A DNA stretch of 64,000 nucleotides, taken from positions 6,932,001 through 6,996,000 of the forward strand of contig NZ_CP109171.1 of the NCBI RefSeq assembly GCF_036246005.1, in the 5' to 3' direction. Within the stretch, counting starts at the first letter, position 1. The number at the start of each line of letters is the position of its first letter. The position numbers and the translations under genes were made by a program. The notes under the pieces are model-generated. The model was not told the origin of the DNA. It worked only from the letters and a program-made list of their open reading frames with translations, and did not search any database. This stretch comes from Streptomyces sp. NBC_01723. GTDB taxonomy: Bacteria; Actinomycetota; Actinomycetes; Streptomycetales; Streptomycetaceae. Of this stretch, positions 28,640-37,081 are shown piece after piece.

Positions 28640-28730
28640 CGCGCCAGTTGGGGGTGGTTTCGTGGGTGAGGCGGCGAGTCATGAGATTGATGGCGGCGAG
28701 TTGTATCACGGCTGCTGATCGGTGAGGGTG
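28640..28730 (-). pseudogene. IS5-family transposase, C-terminal scrap
   Basis: On the minus strand about 27 codons read AAVIQLAAINLMTRRLTHET, the standard C-terminus of IS5-type transposases, ending near TPNWRDS. The rest of that element is absent. It follows the 3' tail of repeat gene B, as a related IS5 follows gene D. Confidence 0.65.
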
Positions 28731-28785
28731 GGTTTTGAAACGCTCCGGGTCTGATGGAGGATCGATTCCCCGAGAGGATCGAGTC

Positions 28786-29082
28786 ATGGCACGTCCGTCC
28801 CCCTACCCTGCTGAGCTTCGTGAGCGTGCGGTGCGCATGGTCACGGAGATTCGTCTCAATTACCCGACTGAGTGGGCCGCGACGAAGGCTGTCGCAGCCA
28901 AGCTGGGCATTGGTGCTGCTGAGACGGTACGGACCTGGGTCCGCAAGGCCGAAGTCGACGGTGGCCGGCGGCCTGGCGTCACGTCCGAGGAAGCCGCGGA
29001 GATCAAGCGGTTGAAGGCCGAGAACGCCGAGCTGCGCCGAGCCAACGAGACTCTCAAGGCGTCGTCGGCTTCGTACTACTGA
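28786..29082 (+). pseudogene. IS3-family OrfA, truncated
   Basis: ATG 28786 opens MARPSPYPAELRERAVRMVT, an HTH of IS3 OrfA type (TKAVAAKLGIGAAETVRTWV) and a short coiled coil (EEAAEIKRLKAENAELRRAN). Translation stops at KASSASYY, just where OrfA would normally reach its frameshift into OrfB. OrfB is absent; an IS5 fragment starts three bases later. Confidence 0.78.
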
Positions 29083-29085
29083 AAC

Positions 29086-29385
29086 ATGACGCGACTACGC
29101 CCGTATCCCAGCGACCTGTCCGATGCCCGCTGGGAGTCGATCGGCCCCACGCTCACCGCCTGGCGGGCCCAGCGCAAGGGCAAGGTCCTGGACATCGGCA
29201 GTCCCCCGAGCATGCCTTCGCCGCATCATGGACGTCGATCGCACCGGGATCCCCTGGCGCTACCTGCCGCACGACATCGCACCGTGGGAGACGGTCTACG
29301 GCTACTTCGCCGCTTGGCAGAAGAAAGGCGTCTTCACCCATCTCAACGGCCTGCTGCGACGCCTGGTTCGTGAAGCCGAAGGCCC
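29086..29385 (+). pseudogene. IS5-family transposase, N-terminal fragment
   Basis: Starts MTRLRPYPSDLSDARWESIG; a frame change after KVLDIGSP leads to IMDVDRTGIPWRYLPHDIAP and YGYFAAWQKKGVFTHLNGLL. The catalytic domain is missing because IS630 sequence starts after the TA at about 29386. Confidence 0.75.
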
Positions 29386-29665
29386 TAGTCTTCTGAGTCA
29401 GGATTTCTGTTCAGATAGCTGGTGAGGCGTTCGAGGATCTCGTCTGCGGTCTTCGTCCAGACGTAGGGCTTGGGATCGGTGTTCCATGCGGCGGTCCGCC
29501 GTATCTGCTTGCTCGTCAGCTCGGCGAACCACCGCTCGACCAGGTTGAGCCAGTCTGTGACGGTCGGGGAGTCCGCCGGACCCGCCGAGCGCAGGGCCTC
29601 CATGCCGCCACCGCCGGCACCGTGCCGAGGAGTTCAAGAAGTTCCTGATCAAACTCGAACGCGGA
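29385..29665 (-). pseudogene. IS630-family remnants, scrambled
   Basis: On the minus strand 29385-29580 encode an IS630 C-terminus (DWLNLVERWFAELTSKQIRR joined directly to TAAWNTDPKPYVWTKTADEI), with the usual GVHRSVQALEKDIRTW segment deleted. On the plus strand 29609-29665 encode RHRAEEFKKFLIKLERG, an inverted piece of the same gene. Two rearrangements are therefore needed to explain the region. Confidence 0.72.
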
Positions 29666-29998
29666 CCTACCCGTCCCGATGATTAGGTCACCCTCCCAAT
29701 GGCCTGGACGACAACCCGAAAACCACAGTAACCACAAGGAGCGTCGCCTTCGCCCCTCTACCCAACCAGCCGACAAGCCGGAGACGTTCATTCGTACCGA
29801 GCTGGCCGCATCGGAGAGTACGCGGACACCTGGACATCACCGGCGCCCGCTGGGGCCTGTCCGGAGCTGGAGCCGTGCTCAAGCTGCGGGCCGTCCGAGC
29901 CAACGGTGACCTCAACGCCTACTGGGCGTGGCACCAGCAGGAGTTCATCCGCAACCACCGGACGCGCTACCGCGACCAGGTCATACCCACCGCCTGAT
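29660..29998. pseudogene. IS30 and ISKra4 transposase scraps
   Basis: The minus strand at about 29650-29705 reads CRPGHWEGDLIIGTGRSA, the start of an IS30 integrase domain. The plus strand at about 29830-29998 reads LDITGARWGLSGAGAVLKLR, AVRANGDLNAYWAWHQQEFI and RYRDQVIPTA then stop, which is the C-terminus of an ISKra4-type transposase. Both are short and non-functional. Confidence 0.65.
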
Positions 29999-30174
29999 CG
30001 ACAGCGCCCTCATTGGATCTGCGCCCAACTTCTTTTCCCTTCGCCTTGCAGTGCGGTGCAACGGTGGCGGAGCCGGGGCGGTGCGAACGGTTCGGACAAG
30101 CCCGTCGGCGTCGGGGGTTGCAGGCCGTGGTGTTCCCGGTGCGGTGGTCCGGCTGTGGTGTCACACGTTCCCCG

Positions 30175-32121
30175 TCACCTGGCAACGCGACGTCCCTGTG
30201 ACGATGGCCTTGAACTCTCGTAGCCGCCCGGAAACTGTGGGCCCGGTATGCCGTGCCTACCATCCTGGGCCCCGAATCCTGGAGGTGCCGCGGGTTCTCC
30301 GGCAGGCTGCCCTCCCCGCCTTTGAGCCCACTGGTTGAACTCTTGCCACGCTTGCATGTCCATCGCCACAGCCGGCGCAAAAGCGTTATCGAACTCGCGG
30401 CGATGCATATTGCTGGTGAATTCCTGGGAAGGGCCCGGCTGGTGACCGGCCTGGGGACTGGAGAACTGACCGGAACCGGCCGCGGACACCAGATATCTCC
30501 CCACTGGGTTCTGCGCCTCGTCCGAGGCAGGCAGAACTCCCGGCAGCGGCACAGCGGCCCCGCTCCAAGACTGTGAAGCCCCCGCACCGGGCAGCCCCAG
30601 CCCGGGCTGCACACCACCGACAACCACACCGGACAAGAAGTCCCGCTGCCGCGCTACCGCCGGGTCGATGTAGTAACCCGCCCCCTGCGGCCGTGGCTTC
30701 ACGGGGATCTGCGCATCCGCCAGCACCTTCCCCTCCGCTTCACTGACCACCCTCGCAGGGTCGAGGAGATGATGCATCCGCTGCCGGGCCGCGTTCTCCC
30801 ACTTGGGCGCGTCCTTCCTGGCCGCCGTGGGGAGGTGACCGAGGGGGACCTGGGCGGGGTGTTCCGGCTCGCGGGTCAGGCCGTACAGCCGTGCGATCCC
30901 CGTGGCGTTGCTGACATGCGCAGCCGCCCTGGTGTCGTCACCGTGCCGCGCTACCGCCGGGTCGATGTAGTAACCCGCTCCCTGCGGCCGTGGCTTCAGG
31001 GGGATCTGCGCATCCGCCAGCACCTTCCCCTCCGCTTCACTGACCACCTTCACAGGGCTGAGGAGATGATGCATCCGCCTCCGGGCCGCGTTCTCCCACT
31101 TGGGCGCATTCTTCCTGGCCTGCGTGGGGAGGTGACCGAGGGGGACCAGGGCGGGGTGCTCCGGCTCGCGGGTCAGGCCGTACAGCCGTGCCATCCCCGT
31201 GGCGTTGCTGACATGCGCAGCCGCCCTGGTGTCGTCACCGTGCCGCGGCACCGCCGGGTCGATGTGGTAACCCCCCTGCGGCCGTGGCTTCAGGGGGATC
31301 TGCGCATCCACCAGCACCTTCCCCTCCGCTTCACTCACCACACTCGCAGGGTCGAGGAGGTTATGCATCCGCTGCCGGGCCGTTTTCTCCCACGCGGGTG
31401 CGTCCTTCCTGCTCTGCGTGGGGAGGTGACCGAGGGGGACCTTGGCGGGGTGTTCCGGCTCGCGGGTCAGGCCGTACAGCCGTGCGATCCCCGTGGCGTT
31501 GCTGACATGCGCAGCCGCCCTGGTGTCGTCACTGTGCCGCGGCACCGCCGGGTCGATGTGGTAACCCCCCTGCGGCCGTGGCTTCAGGGGGATCTGCGCA
31601 TCCGCCAGCACCTTCCCCTCCGCTTCACTGACCACCATCGAAGGTTTGAGGAGGTTATGCATCCGCTGCCGGGCCGCGTTCTCCCACGCGGGCGCGTCCT
31701 TCCTGGCCTGCTTGGGGAGGTGACCGCGGGGGACCAGGGCGGGGTGTTCCGGCTCGCGGGTCAGGCCGTACAGCCGTGCCATCCCCGTGGCGTTGCTGAC
31801 ATGCGCAGCCGCCCTGGTGTCCTCACTGTGCCGCGCTACCGCCGGGTCGATGTAGTAACCCGCCCCCTGCGGCCGTGGCTTCACGGGGATCTGCGCATCC
31901 GCCAGCACCTTCCCCTCCGCTTCACTGATGACCACCCTCGCAGGGTTGAGGAGATCATGCATCCGCTGCCGGGCCGCGTTCTCCCACGCGGGCGCGTCCT
32001 TCCTGCTCCGCTTGGGGAGGTGGCCGAGGGGGACCTTGGCGGGGTGTTCCGGCTCGCGGGTCAGGCCGTACAACCGGGCCATCCCCAGAGCGTGCCCTTG
32101 AAGGGGAGCCTGCTGATCCAT
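30175..32121 (-). CDS. modular repeat protein C (5 modules, different C-terminus)
   Basis: The longest paralogue, 648 residues from ATG 32121 with the shared GGAGG. Five modules follow the leader peptide; each contains LYGLTREPEHPA in place of the LSGEPEHPA of gene A. The Gly/Pro-rich tail matches the others as far as GHQPGPSQ and then switches to a unique stretch of about 85 residues (EFTSNMHRREFDNAFAPAVA, MQAWQEFNQWAQRRGGQPAG) ending in SSQGRRVAR instead of AKRQRR. The unique end could be ancestral or acquired. The leader abuts an IS630 inserted at the TA on its edge. Confidence 0.72.
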   Translation of the reverse strand: MDQQAPLQGHALGMARLYGLTREPEHPAKVPLGHLPKRSRKDAPAWENAARQRMHDLLNPARVVISEAEGKVLADAQIPVKPRPQGAGYYIDPAVARHSEDTRAAAHVSNATGMARLYGLTREPEHPALVPRGHLPKQARKDAPAWENAARQRMHNLLKPSMVVSEAEGKVLADAQIPLKPRPQGGYHIDPAVPRHSDDTRAAAHVSNATGIARLYGLTREPEHPAKVPLGHLPTQSRKDAPAWEKTARQRMHNLLDPASVVSEAEGKVLVDAQIPLKPRPQGGYHIDPAVPRHGDDTRAAAHVSNATGMARLYGLTREPEHPALVPLGHLPTQARKNAPKWENAARRRMHHLLSPVKVVSEAEGKVLADAQIPLKPRPQGAGYYIDPAVARHGDDTRAAAHVSNATGIARLYGLTREPEHPAQVPLGHLPTAARKDAPKWENAARQRMHHLLDPARVVSEAEGKVLADAQIPVKPRPQGAGYYIDPAVARQRDFLSGVVVGGVQPGLGLPGAGASQSWSGAAVPLPGVLPASDEAQNPVGRYLVSAAGSGQFSSPQAGHQPGPSQEFTSNMHRREFDNAFAPAVAMDMQAWQEFNQWAQRRGGQPAGEPAAPPGFGAQDGRHGIPGPQFPGGYESSRPSSQGRRVAR

Positions 32122-32202
32122 GACATCCTCCATACGCAAACCGCCGACAACACCTCCCCTCAACGCAGCACACCGCCCGACGGTTCAACACCCGCCTGCC
32201 CT
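32122..32202 (-). repeat. conserved leader of repeat gene C
   Basis: In coding direction it opens agggcaggcgggtgttgaac and ends with TATGGAGGATGTC. The base pair TA at its outer edge is the target of the adjoining IS630 (32204-33335). Confidence 0.7.
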
Positions 32203-33294
32203 AGTCTTCTGAGTCAGGATTTCTGTTCAGATAGCTGGTGAGGTGTTCGAGGATCTCGTCTGCGGTCTTCGTCCGGATGTAGGGCTTGGGATCGGTGTTC
32301 CATGCGGCGGTCCAGGTCCGGATGTCCTTCTCCAGCGCCTGGACGCTTCTGTGGACGCCTCGCCGTATCTGCTTGTTCGTCTGCTCGGCGAACCACCGCT
32401 CGACCAGGTTGAGCCAGGAGGAGCCGGTGGGTGTGAAGTGCAGGTGGAAGCGGGGGTGGGCCAGCAGCCAGGTTTTGATGGCTGGGGTCTTGTGGGTGGC
32501 GTAGTTGTCCAGCACCAGATGCACGTCCAGGCCCGCCGGCACCTCCCGGTCGAGTTTGATCAGGAACTTCTTGAACTCCTCGGCACGGTGCCGGCGGTGC
32601 AGGGAGCCGATCACCTTCCCCGTGGCCACCTCCAGTGCGGCGAACAACGTGGCGGTGCCCGCGCGCACGTGGGTGACCCGCTGCGGGACGCCGGGCATCA
32701 TCGGCAGCACCGGCTGGGACCGGTCAAGGGCCTGGATCTGCGACTTCTCGTCGACACAGAGCACCAGGGCCTTCTCGGGCGGGTCCAGATAGAGGCCGAC
32801 CACGTCGTGGACCTTGTCGACGAAGTGCGGGTCCGTCGACAGCTTGAACGTCTCGGTGCGGTGCGGTGCGGCTGCAGGCCGAAGGCCCGCCAGATCCGCG
32901 ACACGGTCGACTGCGACAGACCCGTCTCCGTGGCCATCGCCCGCGTCGACCAGTGCGTGGCGTTCTTCGGCGTCGACTCGAGCGTCCGCTTCACCACCGC
33001 AGCGACCTGCTCGTCGGTGACCGTCCGGGGGCCGCCCGGGCGCGGCATGTCACCCAGCCCGGCGATCCGGTGCCCGACGAACCGCTTCCGCCAGCGGCCC
33101 ACCGCATGCGGCGTGGAGCCCAACTGCGCGGCCACGTCTTTGTTCGACGCGCCTGTCGCGCAGGCCAGGATGATCCGACACCGCAAAGCCCACGCCTGCG
33201 GGGTGGAACGGCGCCGCACCCATCCCTCCAGCGCAGCCCGTTCCGCATCCGACAAGATCAACTCGGCCTTCGGCCGCCCAGTACGCGGCACCAT
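32201..33294 (-). pseudogene. IS630-family transposase, frameshifted by a 5-bp repeat expansion
   Basis: From 33294 the reading MVPRTGRPKAELILSDAERA, GASNKDVAAQLGSTPHAVGR (HTH) and ESTPKNATHWSTRAMATETG is normal until FGLQPHRT. The next frame resumes with VGLYLDPPEKALVLCVDEKS (first Asp), DVHLVLDNYATHKTPAIKTW (second Asp) and WLNLVERWFAEQTNKQIRRG (Glu). At the break (about 32857-32875) the unit gtgcg is present three times, against twice in the intact copy at 54405-55496. Two codons (DY of THDYVRAG) are also missing. Confidence 0.85.
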
Positions 33295-33335
33295 GCAACC
33301 CTACACATCTGAACAGAATTCCTGACTCAGAAGAC
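32204..33335 (-). mobile_element. IS630-family element (decayed) at a TA target
   Basis: Ends gtcttctgagtcaggatttc (left) and its inverse (right, ending gactcagaagac) are flanked by TA on both sides (32202-32203 and 33336-33337), as expected for IS630/Tc1. Near-identical elements lie at 54408-55540 and, in part, at 29385-29665. Confidence 0.88.
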
Positions 33336-33337
33336 TA

Positions 33338-34460
33338 GTGACCTGAGTCGGAGATTTGTCGTTGGTTGGGCATGAGTCGTCCGGGTCCGAAGATTCCGCC
33401 GTTGTCGGTGACAGATGCCCAGCGGGCTGTGCTGGAGGGCTGGCTGCGTCGTCGTTCGACGGCCCAGGCTCTGGCTCAGCGGTCGCGGATCGTGCTGGAG
33501 TGTGCCGAGGGGCACTCGATCATGGAGGTGTCCCGGCGTCTGCGGATCACTCCGGACACGGTCCGCACCTGGCGACGCCGCTTCCTCGAACGCGGACTGG
33601 ACGGCTTGTGCGACGACCCGCGGCCCGGTGTCCCACGGAAGATCACCGACGGGGACGTCGAGCGTGTCGTCGTCAAGACGCTGGAGGAGACGCCGAAGAA
33701 CGCCACTCACTGGTCGACGAGGTCGATGGCGGCGGCCACGGGCATGTCGCAGTCGACGATCTCGCGGATCTGGCGAGCGTTCGCTCTGGCGCCGCACCGC
33801 TCGCAGACGTTCAAACTGTCCACCGACCCGCTGTTCATCGACAAGGTCCGCGACGTCGTCGGCCTCTACCTCGACCCGCCCGAGAAGCCCCTGGTGCTCT
33901 GCGTGGACGAGAAGTCGCAGGTCCAGGCCCTCGACCGCTCTCAGCCGGTGCTGCCGATGGTGCCCGGCGTTCCCGAACGCCGCAGCCACGACTACGTCCG
34001 CGCCGGCACCACCACCCTCTTCGCCGCCCTCGAGGTCGCCACCGGCAAAGTCATCGGCTCGCTTCACCGCTGCCACCGGGCCGCGGAGTTCAAGAAGTTC
34101 CTCACCAAACTCGACAAGGAAGTCCCGGCCGGCCTCCAGGTCCACCTGATCCTCGACAACTACGCGACCCACAAGACACCCGACATCAAGAAGTGGCTGC
34201 TGGCTCACCCCCGGTTCCACCTGCACTTCACGCCGACCAGCGCGTCCTGGCTGAACTTGGTCGAGCGGTGGTTCGCCGAACTCACGCAGAAGAAGCTCAA
34301 GCGCGGCGTCCACCGCTCCGTCCAGGCACTCGAACGTGACATCCGGTCCTGGCTCGCAGACTGGAACGAGCACCCCAGGCCCTTCGTCTGGACGAAAACA
34401 GCCGACGAGATCCTCGACAAAGTCGCCGCCTACTGCCGACGAATCTCCGACTCAGGTCAC
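33338..34460 (+). mobile_element. IS630-family element, intact, abutting another IS630
   Basis: Ends gtgacctgagtcggagattt (left) and aatctccgactcaggtcac (right) are exact inverses over 19 bp. TA flanks both ends (33336-33337 and 34461-34462). The left TA is also the right TA of the previous IS630, so the two elements are separated by a single TA. Confidence 0.9.
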
Positions 34461-34463
34461 TAG
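33372..34463 (+). CDS. IS630-family transposase
   Basis: 363 residues from ATG 33372. An N-terminal HTH (SIMEVSRRLRITPDTVRTWR) and linker are followed by the DDE_3 domain: PLVLCVDEKSQVQALDRSQP (Asp), QVHLILDNYATHKTPDIKKW (Asp) and SWLNLVERWFAELTQKKLKR (Glu). No frameshift was seen. The stop codon TAG is made from the TA target duplication plus the next base, so it depends on the insertion site. It is a diverged relative of the IS630 genes at 32201 and 54405 and may be active. Confidence 0.9.
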   Translation: MSRPGPKIPPLSVTDAQRAVLEGWLRRRSTAQALAQRSRIVLECAEGHSIMEVSRRLRITPDTVRTWRRRFLERGLDGLCDDPRPGVPRKITDGDVERVVVKTLEETPKNATHWSTRSMAAATGMSQSTISRIWRAFALAPHRSQTFKLSTDPLFIDKVRDVVGLYLDPPEKPLVLCVDEKSQVQALDRSQPVLPMVPGVPERRSHDYVRAGTTTLFAALEVATGKVIGSLHRCHRAAEFKKFLTKLDKEVPAGLQVHLILDNYATHKTPDIKKWLLAHPRFHLHFTPTSASWLNLVERWFAELTQKKLKRGVHRSVQALERDIRSWLADWNEHPRPFVWTKTADEILDKVAAYCRRISDSGH

Positions 34464-34662
34464 TACTCCAGCAGCGGTTCGTGTTCTGAGCTGCGTTTTC
34501 GGTAGTGGCAGCGGCGGGCGATGGCCTGGCGGTGTCTTCTCCAGGCCGACCACTTCAGCGCGTGGAGGACGGGATCGCGGTCGGCTCGTGGGTGGGGCAG
34601 GAGAGTGTCCAGGAGTCGCCGGATTTCTGCCACGGTGAGCGGGACGAGGGCTGCCCCGGCGC
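34463..34662 (-). pseudogene. IS701 3'-end fragment
   Basis: About 200 bp nearly identical to 22557-22757, the 3' end of the IS701 element there (KWSAWRRHRQAIARRCHYRK). It joins abruptly to an IS5 fragment at about 34663. The junction lies beside the same slippery AAAGGGGG region that marks the frame change in the longer copy. Confidence 0.8.
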
Positions 34663-34934
34663 CTGCACGCGGACAAAGCGTACGACCGGGCTGACCTGCG
34701 GAAATGGCTCCGCGGCAAACGCATCGGAGTGCGGATCGCGCGCAAAGGCATCGAATCCAGCGAACGATTGGGCCGCCGCCGCTGGGTCATCGAGCGAACG
34801 ATGTCCTGGCTGTCCGGGTACCGACGCTGGAGCCCTCGTTACGAGCGCAATCCCGGCAACTACCTGGTCTTTCTCGGCCTCGCTGCCTCCCTGTGCTGCT
34901 ACAAACGACTCGTCCGCCTCACCACGTAGGACAC
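34663..34934 (+). pseudogene. IS5-family (IS427-like) transposase, C-terminal fragment
   Basis: The frame reads LHADKAYDRADLRKWLRGKR, VRIARKGIESSERLGRRRWV and IERTMSWLSGYRRWSPRYER, ending LVRLTT at 34929, followed by a terminal repeat like that of the element at 2483-3350 (gtaggacaca). It is close to the C-terminus of that element but not identical, so it derives from a different copy. Confidence 0.8.
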
Positions 34935-35101
34935 AGCCTTTAGCGATACCCATCGTCAGGAGCAGGGCCGGCGTCAGCTGCACGGAGCTGACCCGCGGCC
35001 CGGGACCGGCATCCTTCCGAGCGGTCCGTGGAGTCCAGGCTTCTCGAATTCCTGCCCACGCGTTCAGCGCCCGTCGGACGCTCTACCGATCACAAGCACC
35101 G

Positions 35102-35134
35102 CAGCCTCGGACAGTACGTGACCGTCCGAGGCTG
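35102..35134 (-). terminator. rho-independent-type stem-loop after the aldehyde dehydrogenase gene
   Basis: A perfect 11-bp inverted repeat, cagcctcggac and gtccgaggctg, encloses an 11-base loop and begins 17 bases past the stop codon of the minus-strand gene. There is no clear U tract, which is common in Streptomyces terminators. Confidence 0.7.
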
Positions 35135-35150
35135 GTACATGCCGGTGGCG

Positions 35151-36587
35151 TCAGGCGTCCAGCGACGTCATCACGTGCTTGATCCGCGTGTAGTCCTCGA
35201 AGCCGTAGCCCGACAGGTCCTTGCCGTAGCCGGACTTCTTGAAGCCGCCGTGCGGCATCTCGGCGACCAGCGGAATGTGGGTGTTGATCCACACGCAGCC
35301 GAAGTCGAGCTTCTTGGACATCCGCATGGCACGGCCGTGGTCCTTGGTCCACACGGAGGAGGCTAGCGCGTACTCGACGCCGTTGGCCCACTCGACGGCC
35401 TGGTCCTCGTCGCGGAAGGACTGGACGGTGATGACCGGGCCGAAGACCTCCTGCTGGATGATCTCGTCGTCCTGCTTGAGGCCGGAGACGACGGTCGGGG
35501 CGTAGAAGTAGCCCTTGTCGCCGACCTGGTGGCCGCCGGCCTCGACCTTGGCGTGGGCGGGCAGGCGCTCGATGAACCCGGAGACCTGCTTGAGCTGGTT
35601 GGGGTTGTTGAGCGGGCCGTAGAGCACGTCCTCGTCGTCCGGCTGCCCGGTCTTGATCTCGGACGCGGCCTTGGCGAGCGCGGCCACGAACTCGTCGTGG
35701 ATCGACTCGTGGACCAGCACGCGGGTGGCCGCCGTGCAGTCCTGTCCGGCGTTGAAGTAGCCCGCCTCCGAGATGTCCTCGACGGCCTTGGGGATGTCGG
35801 TGTCCTCGAAGACGACGACGGGTGCCTTGCCGCCGAGTTCCAGGTGGACCCGCTTGACGTCCTTGGCGGCGGACTCGGCGACCGACATGCCGGCCCGCAC
35901 GGAGCCGGTGATGGAGGCCATCGCCGGGGTCTCGTGCTCGACCATCAGGCGGCCGGTGTCGCGGTCGCCGCAGACGACATTGAAGACGCCCTTGGGGACG
36001 ATCGAGCCGATGATGTCGGCCATCAGGGCCGTGGAGGCGGGGGTGGTGTCCGAGGGCTTGAGGACGACCGTGTTGCCCGCGGCGAGCGCCGGGGCGAACT
36101 TCCACACGGCCATCATCATCGGGTAGTTCCACGGCGCGACCTGCGCGCAGACTCCGATCGGCTCGCGGCGCACGAAGGAGGTCAGACCCTCCATGTACTC
36201 GCCGGCGCCGCGGCCTTCGAGCATCCGCGCCGCGCCCGCGAAGAAGCGGATCTGGTCGACCATCGGCGGGATCTCCTCGGAGCGGGTCAGCCCGATCGGC
36301 TTGCCCGTGTTCTCCACCTCGGCCGCGATCAGTTCCTCGGCCCGCTCCTCGAACGCGTCCGCGATCTTCAGCAGGGCCTTCTGCCGCTCGGCCGGGACCA
36401 GGTCCCGCCAGGCCGGGAAGGCGGCCGCGGCGGCCGCCATGGCGGCGTCGACGTCCGCCTGCCCGGACAGGGGGGCGGTCGCGTACGCCGCACCGGTCAC
36501 GGGGTTGACCACCGCGGTGGTCCGTCCGTCGGCGGCGTCCCGGAACTCACCGTCGATGTAATTGCGCAGGATTTTGGTCCTGGTCAT
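35151..36587 (-). CDS. NAD(P)-dependent aldehyde dehydrogenase, gamma-aminobutyraldehyde type
   Basis: 478 residues from ATG 36587 (GAAGGG upstream). The family signatures are complete: VAPWNYPMMMAVWKFAPALA, NTVVLKPSDTTPAS (NAD binding Lys), HLELGGKAPVVVFEDTD (general base Glu), EAGYFNAGQDCTAATRVLVH (nucleophile Cys) and EVFGPVITVQSF. The C-terminal HGGFKKSGYGKDLSGYGFED is typical of enzymes that oxidise 4-aminobutyraldehyde or betaine aldehyde. It probably acts in polyamine or amino-aldehyde breakdown. It has its own terminator and precedes no co-directional partner closely; the ligase gene is 490 bp upstream. Confidence 0.92.
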   Translation of the reverse strand: MTRTKILRNYIDGEFRDAADGRTTAVVNPVTGAAYATAPLSGQADVDAAMAAAAAAFPAWRDLVPAERQKALLKIADAFEERAEELIAAEVENTGKPIGLTRSEEIPPMVDQIRFFAGAARMLEGRGAGEYMEGLTSFVRREPIGVCAQVAPWNYPMMMAVWKFAPALAAGNTVVLKPSDTTPASTALMADIIGSIVPKGVFNVVCGDRDTGRLMVEHETPAMASITGSVRAGMSVAESAAKDVKRVHLELGGKAPVVVFEDTDIPKAVEDISEAGYFNAGQDCTAATRVLVHESIHDEFVAALAKAASEIKTGQPDDEDVLYGPLNNPNQLKQVSGFIERLPAHAKVEAGGHQVGDKGYFYAPTVVSGLKQDDEIIQQEVFGPVITVQSFRDEDQAVEWANGVEYALASSVWTKDHGRAMRMSKKLDFGCVWINTHIPLVAEMPHGGFKKSGYGKDLSGYGFEDYTRIKHVMTSLDA

Positions 36588-37081
36588 TGTGCTGGCCCTT
36601 CTCAAGCTCTGCTCTTGGTTGCTGTATGCCGAGTAGTAGCGCTGTGCCAGTGGCACCGAGGTCGGCCTTCACCGAGACCCAGAGCGCAGCGCGGGCACCG
36701 ACACCCATGAATTCTCCGAGTTCTGATCGCAGCGCGAGCTGGCCACCACCCGGTGTGACACTGAAGTGGTGACCGGCGATGAGGCACGTAGACGCACTCA
36801 GCAGCCTATGGAGGAGGGTCCCTCATGCCGCTCTCCCGTTCAGCGCGCGTCGGGCTGCGCATTGCCGTTGAGGGACGAGCATGATCCGTGGCCGCTCGCC
36901 GAGAGCGGCATGACCAGGCGTGCACCCTCACGGACCTCGAAGCGTCAAGCCCTCGATGCCCTGCATGCGAAGTCAGCGACGCGGTTCCGGAGGAAGCCTC
37001 TCCTCGGTGAAAGCCTGGTCGCACGCTGTCCGGTACCCGACCGGGCTTACTCATGGGACGGCAACGGCGAACCCCTCGAAG
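36588..37081. other. intergenic region upstream of the aldehyde dehydrogenase gene
   Basis: 494 bases. The minus strand directly upstream of the start has a short open stretch with good codon bias but no recognisable motif or start. The aldehyde dehydrogenase promoter must lie here; no clear sigma-factor hexamers were identified. Confidence 0.4.

Noticed and set aside
30769..32241. Long open frames on the strand opposite every repeat gene (up to about 490 codons)
   Set aside because: They lack a consistent ribosome binding site and start and run past the gene ends. They are expected in high-GC repeats; the shared GGAGG-ATG and the cleaner codon bias favour the annotated strand.
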